In this document: in pieces, positions 10,803-18,133 of the stretch | Layout: each line of letters opens with the position of its first letter | How positions within the stretch are numbered: the stretch's first letter is position 1 | NCBI GenBank assembly: GCA_003140215.1 | Contig: PLJL01000004.1 | Location: forward strand, 1-64,000 | Direction: 5' to 3' | Source: Vulcanimicrobiota bacterium | GTDB lineage: Bacteria > Vulcanimicrobiota > Vulcanimicrobiia > Vulcanimicrobiales > Vulcanimicrobiaceae | DNA: 64,000 bases | Made by a program: the position numbers and the translations under genes | Notes under the pieces: model-generated | What the model was told of the DNA's origin: nothing | Database searches by the model: none | The model's input: only the letters and a program-made list of their open reading frames with translations

Positions 10803-12366
10803 CGGCGCGGCGCTACTCTCGGTCTACGACCGCACGGGTGTCGTCGCGCTCGCTAGCGCGCTCGCCGCGCAGGGCGTCGCGCTGTTCGCGACCGGCGGCA
10901 CTCGCGCGCACTTGGCCGAGCACCACATCGACGCGCACGACGTCGAAGAGCTGACCGGGTATCCCGCGCTGTTCGACGGGCGCGTGAAGACTCTGCATCC
11001 CAGCATCTTCGGCGCGATCCTCCAGGACCGCGACGACGCGACGCATCGCGCGCAAGCTGAGCGCCACGGCATCCCGACCATCGCAACCGTCGTGGTCAAC
11101 CTCTATCCGTTCGAGGCCACGGTCGCCCAGGAAGGCGCAACGCTGCAGGAGGCGATCGAGCAGATCGACATCGGCGGCGTCTCGCTGCTGCGCGCGGCGG
11201 CGAAGAACTACGATCACGTCACCGTCCTGAGCGACCCCGCGCAGTACGACGCCTTCGTCGCCGCGCTGCCGGCGGGTGGACTCGACGCCGCGGCGCGCCG
11301 CGGCTGCGCGACGCGCGCCTTCGAGCGCACCGCCGAGTACGACAGCGCGATCGCGCGGTACCTCGAGTCGGGGCTGTTGGCCAACGAGCTGCCCGGCTCG
11401 CTAGCGCTCACGATTCCGATCGAGCAGCCGTTGCGCTACGGCGAGAATCCCCAGGACCGCGCGGCGTTCTACTTGGCGCGCGAAGCGCAGCTGCCCGAAC
11501 AGCTGGGCGGTAAGGCGCTCTCGTACAACAACTTGCTCGACCTCGACGCCACGCTGCGCCTGCTCGTCGGCGCGCCGCAGGCCCTGCGCGAGGACGCCGA
11601 CGCTGCAACCGCGCGCGAGCACCGGTATCGCGCGGCGATCGTGAAGCATACGGTGCCGTGCGGCGTCGCCGAGCGCGCGTCGGTCGCCGACGCGGTGCGC
11701 GAAGCGCTCGACGCGGATCGGGTCTCCGCCTACGGCGGGATCATCGCGGCCGACGGTCCGATCGACGCCGCCGCGGCCGAACATTTGGCCGGGTTTTTCT
11801 TGGAGATCGTCGCCGCGCCCGCGTTCGAGGACGCCGCGCTGGTGCGCCTGCGCAAGAAGAAGAGCCTGCGCATCATGCGCTACCGCGCCGGGATGCCCGA
11901 GCGCATCGCGGCCGAGCTGCGCGTGCGCAGCGCGCTGGGCGGCGTGCTCGCGGAGGACGACGACCCGCAGGCCGCGCCCGAACGCTGGGCGGTCGTCTCG
12001 AAGCGGCAGCCCAGCGCGGCCGAGTGGCGCGATCTGGGCTTCGCGTGGGACGTCGTGCGGCACGTGAAGTCCAACGGCGTGGTGATCGCGCGTGACAGCG
12101 TTTCGCGCGGCATCTGCGCGGGACAGACGAATCGCGTCAGCGCGGTGGAGATCGCCGCGCACCGCGCGCACCGGTACGCCGCCGGCGCCGCCTGCGCCAG
12201 CGACGGCTTCTTCCCGTTCGCCGACGGGTTGATCGCGGCGGCGGACGCCGGGTGCACGGCCGTCATCGCGCCGCGGGGCTCGATCCGCGATGCCGAGGTG
12301 ATCGCCGCCGCCGACGAACGCGATCTGGCGCTCGTTTTCTCCACCTACCGCTACTTTCTCCACTGA
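10783..12366 (+). CDS. purH: Bifunctional AICAR formyltransferase/IMP cyclohydrolase
   Basis: Catalyses the last two steps of de novo IMP synthesis. 527 residues from the GTG at 10783, which lies inside the smc 3' end. The N-terminal MGS-like cyclohydrolase domain (LLSVYDRTGV, FATGGT, GRVKTLHPSIFGAIL) spans about 1-190. The AICAR transformylase domain follows, with KHTVPCG at the usual KHxNPCG loop, VKSNGVVIARD, and SDGFFPFADG near the C-terminus. The catalytic Lys-His pair is kept, but the normally conserved Asn of that loop is replaced by Val. No other pur genes are adjacent. Confidence 0.96.
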   Translation: MSPQRSDGAALLSVYDRTGVVALASALAAQGVALFATGGTRAHLAEHHIDAHDVEELTGYPALFDGRVKTLHPSIFGAILQDRDDATHRAQAERHGIPTIATVVVNLYPFEATVAQEGATLQEAIEQIDIGGVSLLRAAAKNYDHVTVLSDPAQYDAFVAALPAGGLDAAARRGCATRAFERTAEYDSAIARYLESGLLANELPGSLALTIPIEQPLRYGENPQDRAAFYLAREAQLPEQLGGKALSYNNLLDLDATLRLLVGAPQALREDADAATAREHRYRAAIVKHTVPCGVAERASVADAVREALDADRVSAYGGIIAADGPIDAAAAEHLAGFFLEIVAAPAFEDAALVRLRKKKSLRIMRYRAGMPERIAAELRVRSALGGVLAEDDDPQAAPERWAVVSKRQPSAAEWRDLGFAWDVVRHVKSNGVVIARDSVSRGICAGQTNRVSAVEIAAHRAHRYAAGAACASDGFFPFADGLIAAADAGCTAVIAPRGSIRDAEVIAAADERDLALVFSTYRYFLH

Positions 12367-12407
12367 GATGGTGATGGACCGAGCGCAGATGGATCTTTCG
12401 CGTACCG

Positions 12408-12433
12408 CCGGGTTCTTGCGAGGTCGAACCCGG
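12408..12433 (+). repeat. Hairpin downstream of purH (first of two)
   Basis: CCGGGTTC and GAACCCGG form an 8-bp perfect stem with a 10-nt loop, 41 bp after the purH stop. It is followed directly by a second perfect hairpin. There is no downstream T-run, so it may be an mRNA-stabilising or attenuating structure rather than a classical terminator. Confidence 0.6.
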
Positions 12434-12436
12434 GGG

Positions 12437-12455
12437 CCCCACGCAAAGCGTGGGG
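12437..12455 (+). repeat. Hairpin downstream of purH (second of two)
   Basis: CCCCACGC-AAA-GCGTGGGG is a perfect 8-bp stem with a 3-nt loop. The only usable start codon of the next gene (GTG 12450) lies in its 3' arm, so the hairpin could occlude translation of that gene. No T-run follows. Confidence 0.6.
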
Positions 12456-12761
12456 GGCGCGCAGCGAGAGCGGAGCGCCGTTAAAATCGCAAACTTCATT
12501 ATCAGGCTGGTCGTTTACGCGCTGCTGCTGGGGCTGACGGCATGGGAGTTTGGGGCCCTGTGGTCGAGCAACGGGCTCGACGCGGTCGGCGCGCTGCGCT
12601 CGTTCCACGACAAGGCGACGCTGGCGTTGCGCGTCGCGCCGCTGGTCCTGGCGCTGGGCGGCGTCGGCTCGCTACGGCAGGTCGCCGTGTTCCTGGCGTT
12701 CTATCTCGTCGGCGCCGCGTTGACCGCGCCGTTGGTCTGCGCTCGCATCGCCGGTCTGTGA
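12450..12761 (+). CDS. Small multi-pass membrane protein
   Basis: Up to 103 residues. About three hydrophobic helices are visible (FIIRLVVYALLLGLTAWEFGALW, LALRVAPLVLALGGV, VAVFLAFYLVGAALTAPLV). No family recognised. The start is uncertain: GTG 12450 is the only standard codon upstream of the first helix, but it lies inside a strong hairpin. It is followed 10 bp later by a gene for a small exported protein, so the two are probably co-transcribed. Confidence 0.6.
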   Translation: MGGAQRERSAVKIANFIIRLVVYALLLGLTAWEFGALWSSNGLDAVGALRSFHDKATLALRVAPLVLALGGVGSLRQVAVFLAFYLVGAALTAPLVCARIAGL

Positions 12762-12771
12762 GGATACGAAG

Positions 12772-13269
12772 ATGAGGCTGTGGCTCGCACTGTTCTCGGT
12801 CGCCTGGCTCGGTTCGGCGCTGGGCGCCTCGCCCGCCGTCGCGCAGGTGCCGGCGCCGGCGCAGACGCCGGCGCCGCGCTGGAGCCTGCACTACACCGCG
12901 TCGTCACGTGCGATGAGCGTGATTCGCACCTATTTCGTGACGGCGCGCGCCGACGGGTCGGTTGACTGGCAGCAAATCGATACCGAGACGGGGATCGTCG
13001 CGCACGGGCTGCCCCATCAGTGCGGCGGGGTCGCGCAGCTGAACGCCGACGACCTGCGCACGATGCAAGCCGCGGCCGCTGCCCTGGGTGAGCCGCGCCG
13101 GGGGGCGCCCCCGCCGGCATACGTGACCAACGTCGTCTCGGTGTCGCTGGTGACCCCGCAATCCGGCAATGCCGACGTCAACACGCTCACCTTCGCGCCG
13201 GGCGCGCAAGACAGCGACCCGCGGCTCAATCGAGCCGCCGCAATCTGGTCCCGCTACCGCTGTAGCTGA
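12772..13269 (+). CDS. Exported protein of unknown function
   Basis: 165 residues. A clear signal peptide (about 1-25, ending SPAVAQ) is followed by a PAPAQTPAP linker and a globular domain of about 125 residues with two cysteines (HQCGG and the C-terminal YRCS) that could form a disulfide after export. The phrase WSLHYTASSRAMSVIRTYFVTARADGSV suggests a small beta-rich domain. I do not recognise the family. It is followed 11 bp later by a glyoxalase-fold gene in the same direction. Confidence 0.7.
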   Translation: MRLWLALFSVAWLGSALGASPAVAQVPAPAQTPAPRWSLHYTASSRAMSVIRTYFVTARADGSVDWQQIDTETGIVAHGLPHQCGGVAQLNADDLRTMQAAAAALGEPRRGAPPPAYVTNVVSVSLVTPQSGNADVNTLTFAPGAQDSDPRLNRAAAIWSRYRCS

Positions 13270-13280
13270 AGGCGTTCGGC

Positions 13281-13679
13281 ATGCCGCGCTACCTGCATAC
13301 GTCGATCTTCGTCAGCGACATGGCCGAGTCGATCGACTTCTACACCAACAAGCTGGGTCTCAAGCTGCTCGACGGACCGCATCACTATCCGGGAAACGCC
13401 GACATGGCGTTCGTGGGTGCGAGCTGGGACGCGTACGTCGAGCTCGTCTACGACTTGGAAGAGCACCCGCCGTACCAGATCGGCAATCGTTACGAGCACC
13501 TCGCGCTGGAGGTCGACGGCGATTTGCCCGCCGTGATCGAGAAGCTGCGCGGGCAGGGCGTCAAGATCGTCAAAGAGCCCAAGAAGTCGCCCGGCGGAAC
13601 GCGCGCGATCGCGTTCGTCGAGGATCCCAACGGCATCCCGGTGGAGTTGCTCGAGCCGCGCCCAGGCCCGATAGCCTGA
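13281..13679 (+). CDS. VOC-superfamily (glyoxalase I-like) protein
   Basis: 132 residues, the size of a single-chain glyoxalase I (GloA). The paired beta-alpha-beta-beta-beta modules are clear: YLHTSIFVSDMAESIDFYTNKLGLKLL and, after the middle, YEHLALEVDGDLPAVIEKLRGQGVKI...AFVEDPNGIPVELLEP. Likely metal ligands are the His in LHTSIFV, the Glu in VELVYD, the His in YEHLALEV and the Glu in PVELLEP, matching lactoylglutathione lyase positions. Methylglyoxal detoxification is plausible, but other VOC activities cannot be excluded. Confidence 0.85.
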   Translation: MPRYLHTSIFVSDMAESIDFYTNKLGLKLLDGPHHYPGNADMAFVGASWDAYVELVYDLEEHPPYQIGNRYEHLALEVDGDLPAVIEKLRGQGVKIVKEPKKSPGGTRAIAFVEDPNGIPVELLEPRPGPIA

Positions 13680-13741
13680 GCGCACGCGCGTCGCAGCTCT
13701 GGGGGGCGCGCCCGGCAGAGCCCCGAAGCCGACGGGTCGAC

Positions 13742-15016
13742 GTGACCCCGATTAGCGCTCCGCGCGGCACGCGCGACGTCTATCCGCCCGAATCGGCGCA
13801 GTGGAATCGCCTCGAAGCCGATTGCCGCGAGGTCGCGCAGCGCTTCGGCTACGGCGAGATTCGCACGCCGATGTTCGAGGCGACCGAGCTGTTCGCGCGC
13901 GGCGTCGGCGAGACGACCGACATCGTCGAGAAAGAGATGTACACCTTTCTCGACAAGGGCGGCCGCAGCATGACGCTGCGACCGGAGCTGACGGCCGGTG
14001 TCGTGCGCGCGCTGCTCGAACACAAGCTACTCGCGCAAGGTTCGCAGCGGCTGTTTTACATCGGACCGTTCTTTCGGTACGAGCGGCCGCAAGCCGGTCG
14101 CTACCGACAGGCGAACCAATTCGGGGTCGAGTGCTTCGGCGCCGCGGGCGCCGAAGCCGACCTCGAGGTGATTCAGATCGCGGCGCTGCTGCTGGCGCGC
14201 TACGGGATCACCGACGCCGTGCTCAACATCAACAGCGTCGGCGACAAGGTTTGCCGCCCGCGCTACCGGGAGGCGCTCCTGGCGCACTTTCGGCCGCACG
14301 CCGCAGCGCTGAGCGGCGACTCGCAGCGGCGCCTCGAACGCAATCCGTTGCGCATCCTCGACTCGAAAGACCCACTCGATCGTCCGTTCGTCGAGTCCGC
14401 TCCGACCATGCTCGACCATCTCTGTCCGGAATGCCGCGCGCACTTCGCTGCGCTGCGCGCCTACCTCGATGCGCTCAACGTCGCCTACGTCCTCAACCCG
14501 CGCATCGTGCGCGGGCTCGACTACTACACGCGTACCGTGTTCGAGTTCGTCTCGTCGGTGATCGGCTCGCAGAGCACGGTCTGCGGCGGCGGGCGCTACG
14601 ATGGGCTCGTCGAGGAACTCGGCGGACCGCCGACCCCAGGCGTCGGCTTCGGGCTGGGGATCGAGCGGTTCCTCATGGTGGTGGAGAAGCTGGCCGGCGA
14701 CGGGGCCCCGCCGCGCCGCGGCTTTCAGGCCATCGCGCTGGGTGAAGCTGCCCGCGAGCGCTTGGTCGCGGTCGCCGGGGCGCTGCGCGAGGCGTCGGCC
14801 GCGCCGACCTTCGCCGACTGGGAGAGCCGCAAGCTCACCGCCCATTTCAAGACCGCCGATCGCAACGGCGCTCGCTGGGCGGTGATCCTCGGCGACGACG
14901 AGCTGGCCAAGGGCGAGATCGTGCTGCGCGATCTGATCGCTCGCGAGGACCGCCGGCTGCCGCTGGGCGCCACGGCGGCGGAAGTCGCGCAGACGCTTGT
15001 CGAAGCCACCGCGTGA
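13742..15016 (+). CDS. hisS: Histidyl-tRNA synthetase
   Basis: Class II aminoacyl-tRNA synthetase of 424 residues. Visible are the N-terminal RGTRDVYP, motif 1, motif 2 (FYIGPFFRYERPQAGRYRQANQFGVE), the histidine-specific HisA/HisB segments (RGLDYYTRTVFEF; GGGRYDGLVEELGG), motif 3 (GFGLGIERF) and a C-terminal anticodon-binding domain. The open frame extends upstream over the glyoxalase gene, but GTG 13742 puts the start 11 codons before TRDVYP, as expected. The stop overlaps the accB start (TGATG). Confidence 0.97.
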   Translation: MTPISAPRGTRDVYPPESAQWNRLEADCREVAQRFGYGEIRTPMFEATELFARGVGETTDIVEKEMYTFLDKGGRSMTLRPELTAGVVRALLEHKLLAQGSQRLFYIGPFFRYERPQAGRYRQANQFGVECFGAAGAEADLEVIQIAALLLARYGITDAVLNINSVGDKVCRPRYREALLAHFRPHAAALSGDSQRRLERNPLRILDSKDPLDRPFVESAPTMLDHLCPECRAHFAALRAYLDALNVAYVLNPRIVRGLDYYTRTVFEFVSSVIGSQSTVCGGGRYDGLVEELGGPPTPGVGFGLGIERFLMVVEKLAGDGAPPRRGFQAIALGEAARERLVAVAGALREASAAPTFADWESRKLTAHFKTADRNGARWAVILGDDELAKGEIVLRDLIAREDRRLPLGATAAEVAQTLVEATA

Positions 15017-15483
15017 TGGACCAGGACCAAGCCGCGCGGATCCGCGCGCTGGGCGAGATCGCCGCCGAGTTCGACCTCGATGCGATCCGCGTGCGGACCG
15101 GCGAGACCGAGATCGAGATCGTGCGCCGCGATCCGTCCGTCCATGCGCCGCCGCTGGTGTACACCGCGCCCGAGGCGCCCGCCGGCGCCGCCGCGGCCGC
15201 TAGCCCGGCGCCGGGGGACCGCTCCGGGCCGGTGCCCAGCGCGGACGTGCGCAAAGTGACCGCGCCGATCGTCGGGGTTTTCTACCGCTCGCCCAACCCC
15301 GACGCCGACTCCTACGTCGAGGTCGGCAGCCGGGTCGCCGTCGGGGACACGCTGTGCATCCTCGAAGCGATGAAGTTGATGAACGAGATCACCAGCGACT
15401 ATGCCGGCGTGGTGACGCGCATCCTGGCCGAGAACTCGGATCTCGTCCCCCAGGGTCAGGAGCTGTTTTGGATCGAGCCGTGA
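15016..15483 (+). CDS. accB: Biotin carboxyl carrier protein of acetyl-CoA carboxylase
   Basis: 155 residues. The C-terminal biotinyl domain (about 78-155) carries the acceptor lysine K120 in EAMKLMNE. An Ala/Pro linker (about 45-75) separates it from an N-terminal helical segment. As BCCP it shuttles CO2 between biotin carboxylase and carboxyltransferase for malonyl-CoA synthesis. The usual partner accC does not follow; instead gmhA overlaps the stop by 4 nt (GTGA). An ATG at 15016 is preferred over the GTG one codon earlier. Confidence 0.95.
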   Translation: MDQDQAARIRALGEIAAEFDLDAIRVRTGETEIEIVRRDPSVHAPPLVYTAPEAPAGAAAAASPAPGDRSGPVPSADVRKVTAPIVGVFYRSPNPDADSYVEVGSRVAVGDTLCILEAMKLMNEITSDYAGVVTRILAENSDLVPQGQELFWIEP

Positions 15484-16055
15484 TCGAAGGCCGGCGCGCG
15501 TTCGCCGAGCTGCTCGCCGACCGCAAAGGCCAACTCGACAAACCGCACTACGCCGGCCAGGTCGCCGCGATCGTCGCCGCGCTGGTCCTGGCGTTCCGCA
15601 GCGGCAACAAGGTGTTGTGGTTCGGCAACGGCGGGAGCGCGGCCGATGCGCAGCACCTCGCGGCGGAGTTCAGCGGACGATTTTTGCGCGAGCGCGGCGG
15701 CTTGCCGTCCGAAGCGCTTACCGTGAACTCCTCGGCGGTTACCGCCATCGCGAACGATTTCGGTTACGAGCAACTGTTCGCGCGGATGGTCGAGGCGCTG
15801 GCGAAGCCGGGCGACGTCGTCGTCGGCATCACCACCAGCGGGACCTCGATCAACGTCCTGCGTGGGCTCGAGGTCGCGCGGCGACTCGGCGCGACGACCG
15901 TGGCGTTCACCGGCAACGGCGGCGGTCCGGTGGCCGGCGCGGCCGACTTGATCTTGCTGGGCCCCGACGGCTACAGCGCGATCGTTCAGGAGGTTCACAT
16001 CACCATGGGCCACATCATCTGCGACCTGGTCGAACAAGAACTGCTCTTTGCATGA
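15480..16055 (+). CDS. gmhA: Sedoheptulose 7-phosphate isomerase
   Basis: SIS-domain isomerase of 191 residues converting sedoheptulose 7-phosphate to D-glycero-D-manno-heptose 7-phosphate, the first step of ADP-heptose synthesis. Characteristic motifs are WFGNGGSAADAQHLAAEFSGRF, the phosphate-binding ITTSGTS and the C-terminal QEVHITMGHIICDLVE. The GTG start sits in the accB stop, making coupled translation likely. It is followed directly by gmhB, hldA and hldC, so all four enzymes needed up to ADP-D,D-heptose are in one operon. Confidence 0.95.
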   Translation: MIEGRRAFAELLADRKGQLDKPHYAGQVAAIVAALVLAFRSGNKVLWFGNGGSAADAQHLAAEFSGRFLRERGGLPSEALTVNSSAVTAIANDFGYEQLFARMVEALAKPGDVVVGITTSGTSINVLRGLEVARRLGATTVAFTGNGGGPVAGAADLILLGPDGYSAIVQEVHITMGHIICDLVEQELLFA

Positions 16056-16062
16056 TATTGCC

Positions 16063-16668
16063 GTGAGCCGGCCAGTCGTCTTCCTGGACCGCGACGGGAC
16101 GATCATCGAAGACAAGGGCTTTCTCGGCGACGAGGATGGTGTCGAAGTGCTGCCGACGGTGGCCGATGCGTTGCGGTTGCTGCGAGCGCGAGGTTACGCC
16201 AGCGTGGTGGTTTCGAATCAGTCGGGCGTAGCGCGCGGGTATTTCGACGACGATGCGGTGCGGGCGGTCAACGCTGAGATCGTCCAGCGCCTCGCCGGCG
16301 ACGGCGTCGCGATCGATGCTTGGTATTGGTGTCCGCACTACGACGAGGACTGCGACTGCCGCAAGCCGGCGCCGGGTTTGGTAAAGCGCGCCGTCAAGGA
16401 GCACGGGCTCACCCTCGCAGGCAGCGCGGTCGTCGGCGATCGTGGAAGCGACGTCGCGCTCGCCCACGCGGTCGGGATTCCGGGGATCTTGCTGCCCGGA
16501 CCATATCCGTACGACGGACCGGAGCCGGACTTGCGCGCGCGCACGCTGCTCGAGGCCGCCGAGTGGATCGTCGCGCGGTCCGCCGTGCCCTTCGACCCTT
16601 CGACGAGCTCACGCGCACGTGACACCACGTCAGGGCAGGCTAGGCTCAGGGTGACAAAAGATGGCTGA
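16063..16668 (+). CDS. gmhB: D-glycero-beta-D-manno-heptose 1,7-bisphosphate 7-phosphatase
   Basis: HAD-superfamily phosphatase, about 201 residues. Nucleophile motif FLDRDGTII lies at the N-terminus, VSNQSGVARG is motif II, and the GmhB-type zinc site is visible as CPHYDEDCDCRKPAPG. VGDRGSDVALA is the last acidic motif. GTG 16063 is preferred; a TTG at 16048 is also in frame. The last ~25 residues are encoded by a degenerate palindromic repeat (16588-16656) and look like a neutral extension. The stop overlaps the hldA start. Confidence 0.93.
   Translation: MSRPVVFLDRDGTIIEDKGFLGDEDGVEVLPTVADALRLLRARGYASVVVSNQSGVARGYFDDDAVRAVNAEIVQRLAGDGVAIDAWYWCPHYDEDCDCRKPAPGLVKRAVKEHGLTLAGSAVVGDRGSDVALAHAVGIPGILLPGPYPYDGPEPDLRARTLLEAAEWIVARSAVPFDPSTSSRARDTTSGQARLRVTKDG
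16588..16656. repeat. Interspersed repeat-like element with CCCTTCGACGAGCTCA / GGCTCAGGGTGACA ends
   Basis: The segment starts CCCTTCGAC, contains CCCTTCGACGAGCTCA and ends AGGCTCAGGGTGACA, resembling short palindromic intergenic repeats seen across many bacterial genomes. It lies inside the gmhB 3' end and codes for its low-complexity tail. Related fragments occur at 37197-37233 and at the 3' end of the UDG gene (28992-29003). Confidence 0.5.
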
Positions 16669-17647
16669 GGTCATCGCCGCGCCGCGGGCTGCCGAGCTGC
16701 TGGGACGCATGGCCGGTCGGCGCGTGGTCGTCATCGGCGACGTGATGATCGACGAGTGGATCTGGGGCGACGTCTCGCGGATCTCGCCCGAGGCGCCGGT
16801 GCCGGTCGTGGCCGTGCGCGATCACTCGTTCACCCTGGGCGGGGCCGGCAACGTCGCCAACAATCTCCGCGCGCTGGGCGCGCGCGTCGCCTTCGTCGGC
16901 GGCGTCGGCGACGACGCGGAAGGCGCGCGGCTGCGCGCGCTGTTCGACGACTTGGGCGTCGATGCGCGCGGCGTCGTCACCTTGTCCGACCGCCCGACCA
17001 CGCGCAAGACCCGGATCGTGGCGCACAACCAACAGGTGGTGCGTGCCGATTGGGAGTCGGCCGCGCCGCTGCGCGACGACGATCGCGCGCGCGTCGTCGG
17101 TCACGTGCGCGAGGCCGTGCGCGACGCCGACGCGGTCGTGCTCAGCGACTACGCCAAGGGTTTTTTGCACCGCCAGATCGTCGATGCGGCGTTGACCGCG
17201 CCGGTCGTCGTCGCCGACCCCAAGCCGGCCAACCTGACGATGTTCAACGGCGTCACGTGCATCGCGCCCAATGCGGCCGAGGCGGCGCGAGCGACCGGGA
17301 TCGCGGTCGTGGACGATGATTCGCTGCAGCGTTGCGGCGCGGCGCTGCTAGCGATGCTGGGTTGCCGCTACGTGCTCATCACCCGGGGCGAGCACGGGAT
17401 GGCGCTCTTCGGTGCCCAAGGCGAGCGCGTCGACGTCGCCGCCGTCGCGCGGACGGTCTACGACGTCTCGGGTGCCGGCGACACCGTCGTTGCCGTGCTC
17501 ACGCTCGCGCTCGCCGCGAAGATCCCGGCCGAGATCGCGACGCAGCTGGCGAACTTCGCCGCCGGTGCGGTGGTCGAGAAGCTGGGCACGGCGACCGCCG
17601 CGCCGGCCGAGATCGTCGCCCTGATGGAACATGACCGTGAAGCCTGA
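16661..17647 (+). CDS. hldA: D-glycero-beta-D-manno-heptose 7-phosphate kinase
   Basis: PfkB/ribokinase-family kinase of 328 residues, equivalent to the N-terminal domain of HldE (RfaE). It phosphorylates heptose 7-phosphate at C1. Visible features are the GDVMIDEWIWGDVSRISPEAPVPVV opening, the GGAGNVANNL substrate region, and the PfkB C-terminal catalytic motif VSGAGDTVVAVL with the catalytic Asp. Here the kinase and the nucleotidyltransferase are separate genes overlapping by 17 bp rather than one fused protein as in E. coli. Confidence 0.95.
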   Translation: MAEVIAAPRAAELLGRMAGRRVVVIGDVMIDEWIWGDVSRISPEAPVPVVAVRDHSFTLGGAGNVANNLRALGARVAFVGGVGDDAEGARLRALFDDLGVDARGVVTLSDRPTTRKTRIVAHNQQVVRADWESAAPLRDDDRARVVGHVREAVRDADAVVLSDYAKGFLHRQIVDAALTAPVVVADPKPANLTMFNGVTCIAPNAAEAARATGIAVVDDDSLQRCGAALLAMLGCRYVLITRGEHGMALFGAQGERVDVAAVARTVYDVSGAGDTVVAVLTLALAAKIPAEIATQLANFAAGAVVEKLGTATAAPAEIVALMEHDREA

Positions 17648-18131
17648 CCCGCGCTGGGCGCTCGTCCTCGACGCTGCTGCCGCCGCCGATTGGCGCGACG
17701 AGCAGCGCGCCGCGGGGCGCAGCGTCGTGAGCACCAACGGCGTGTTCGATCTGCTGCACGCCGGTCACGTCGCGTACTTGGCGTGGGCGCGCGCTCAAGG
17801 CGACGCGTTGATCGTGCTGCTCAACGACGACGACTCCGTGCGGCTGCTCGGCAAGGGGCCGGATCGTCCGCTCGTGCCGTTCGCCGACCGCGCGCGCGTC
17901 CTGTCCGCGCTGCGCAGCGTCGACGCCATCGTGGGCTTCCGCCAGCGCACCCCCGAGACGCTTCTCGAGCGCATCCGGCCCGACGTCCACGTGAAGAGCG
18001 CGCAGTACCGGATCGACGATCTGCCCGAGCGCTACGTCGTCGAATCTCACGGCGGCCGCATCGTGCTCGCCCCGCACCACCCGGGCCGCAGCACGACGGA
18101 CCTGATCGCCGCGATCCGCTCGAAAGCCTAA
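17631..18131 (+). CDS. hldC: D-glycero-beta-D-manno-heptose 1-phosphate adenylyltransferase
   Basis: Cytidylyltransferase-fold enzyme of 166 residues, equivalent to the C-terminal domain of HldE. The nucleotide-binding motif GVFDLLHAGHV supplies the HxGH signature, and HVKSAQYRID plus the C-terminal HHPGRSTTDLI (compare the STT motif of RfaE domain II) support the assignment. It makes ADP-D-glycero-beta-D-manno-heptose. No HldD epimerase is encoded in this window. An LpxB-like gene starts 2 bp after the stop. Confidence 0.95.
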   Translation: MTVKPDPRWALVLDAAAAADWRDEQRAAGRSVVSTNGVFDLLHAGHVAYLAWARAQGDALIVLLNDDDSVRLLGKGPDRPLVPFADRARVLSALRSVDAIVGFRQRTPETLLERIRPDVHVKSAQYRIDDLPERYVVESHGGRIVLAPHHPGRSTTDLIAAIRSKA

Positions 18132-18133
18132 CC

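Noticed and set aside
12408..12455. Partial tRNA (GGTCGAACCC resembles a T-arm)
   Set aside because: No acceptor, D-arm or anticodon arm can be drawn; it is better explained by two simple hairpins.
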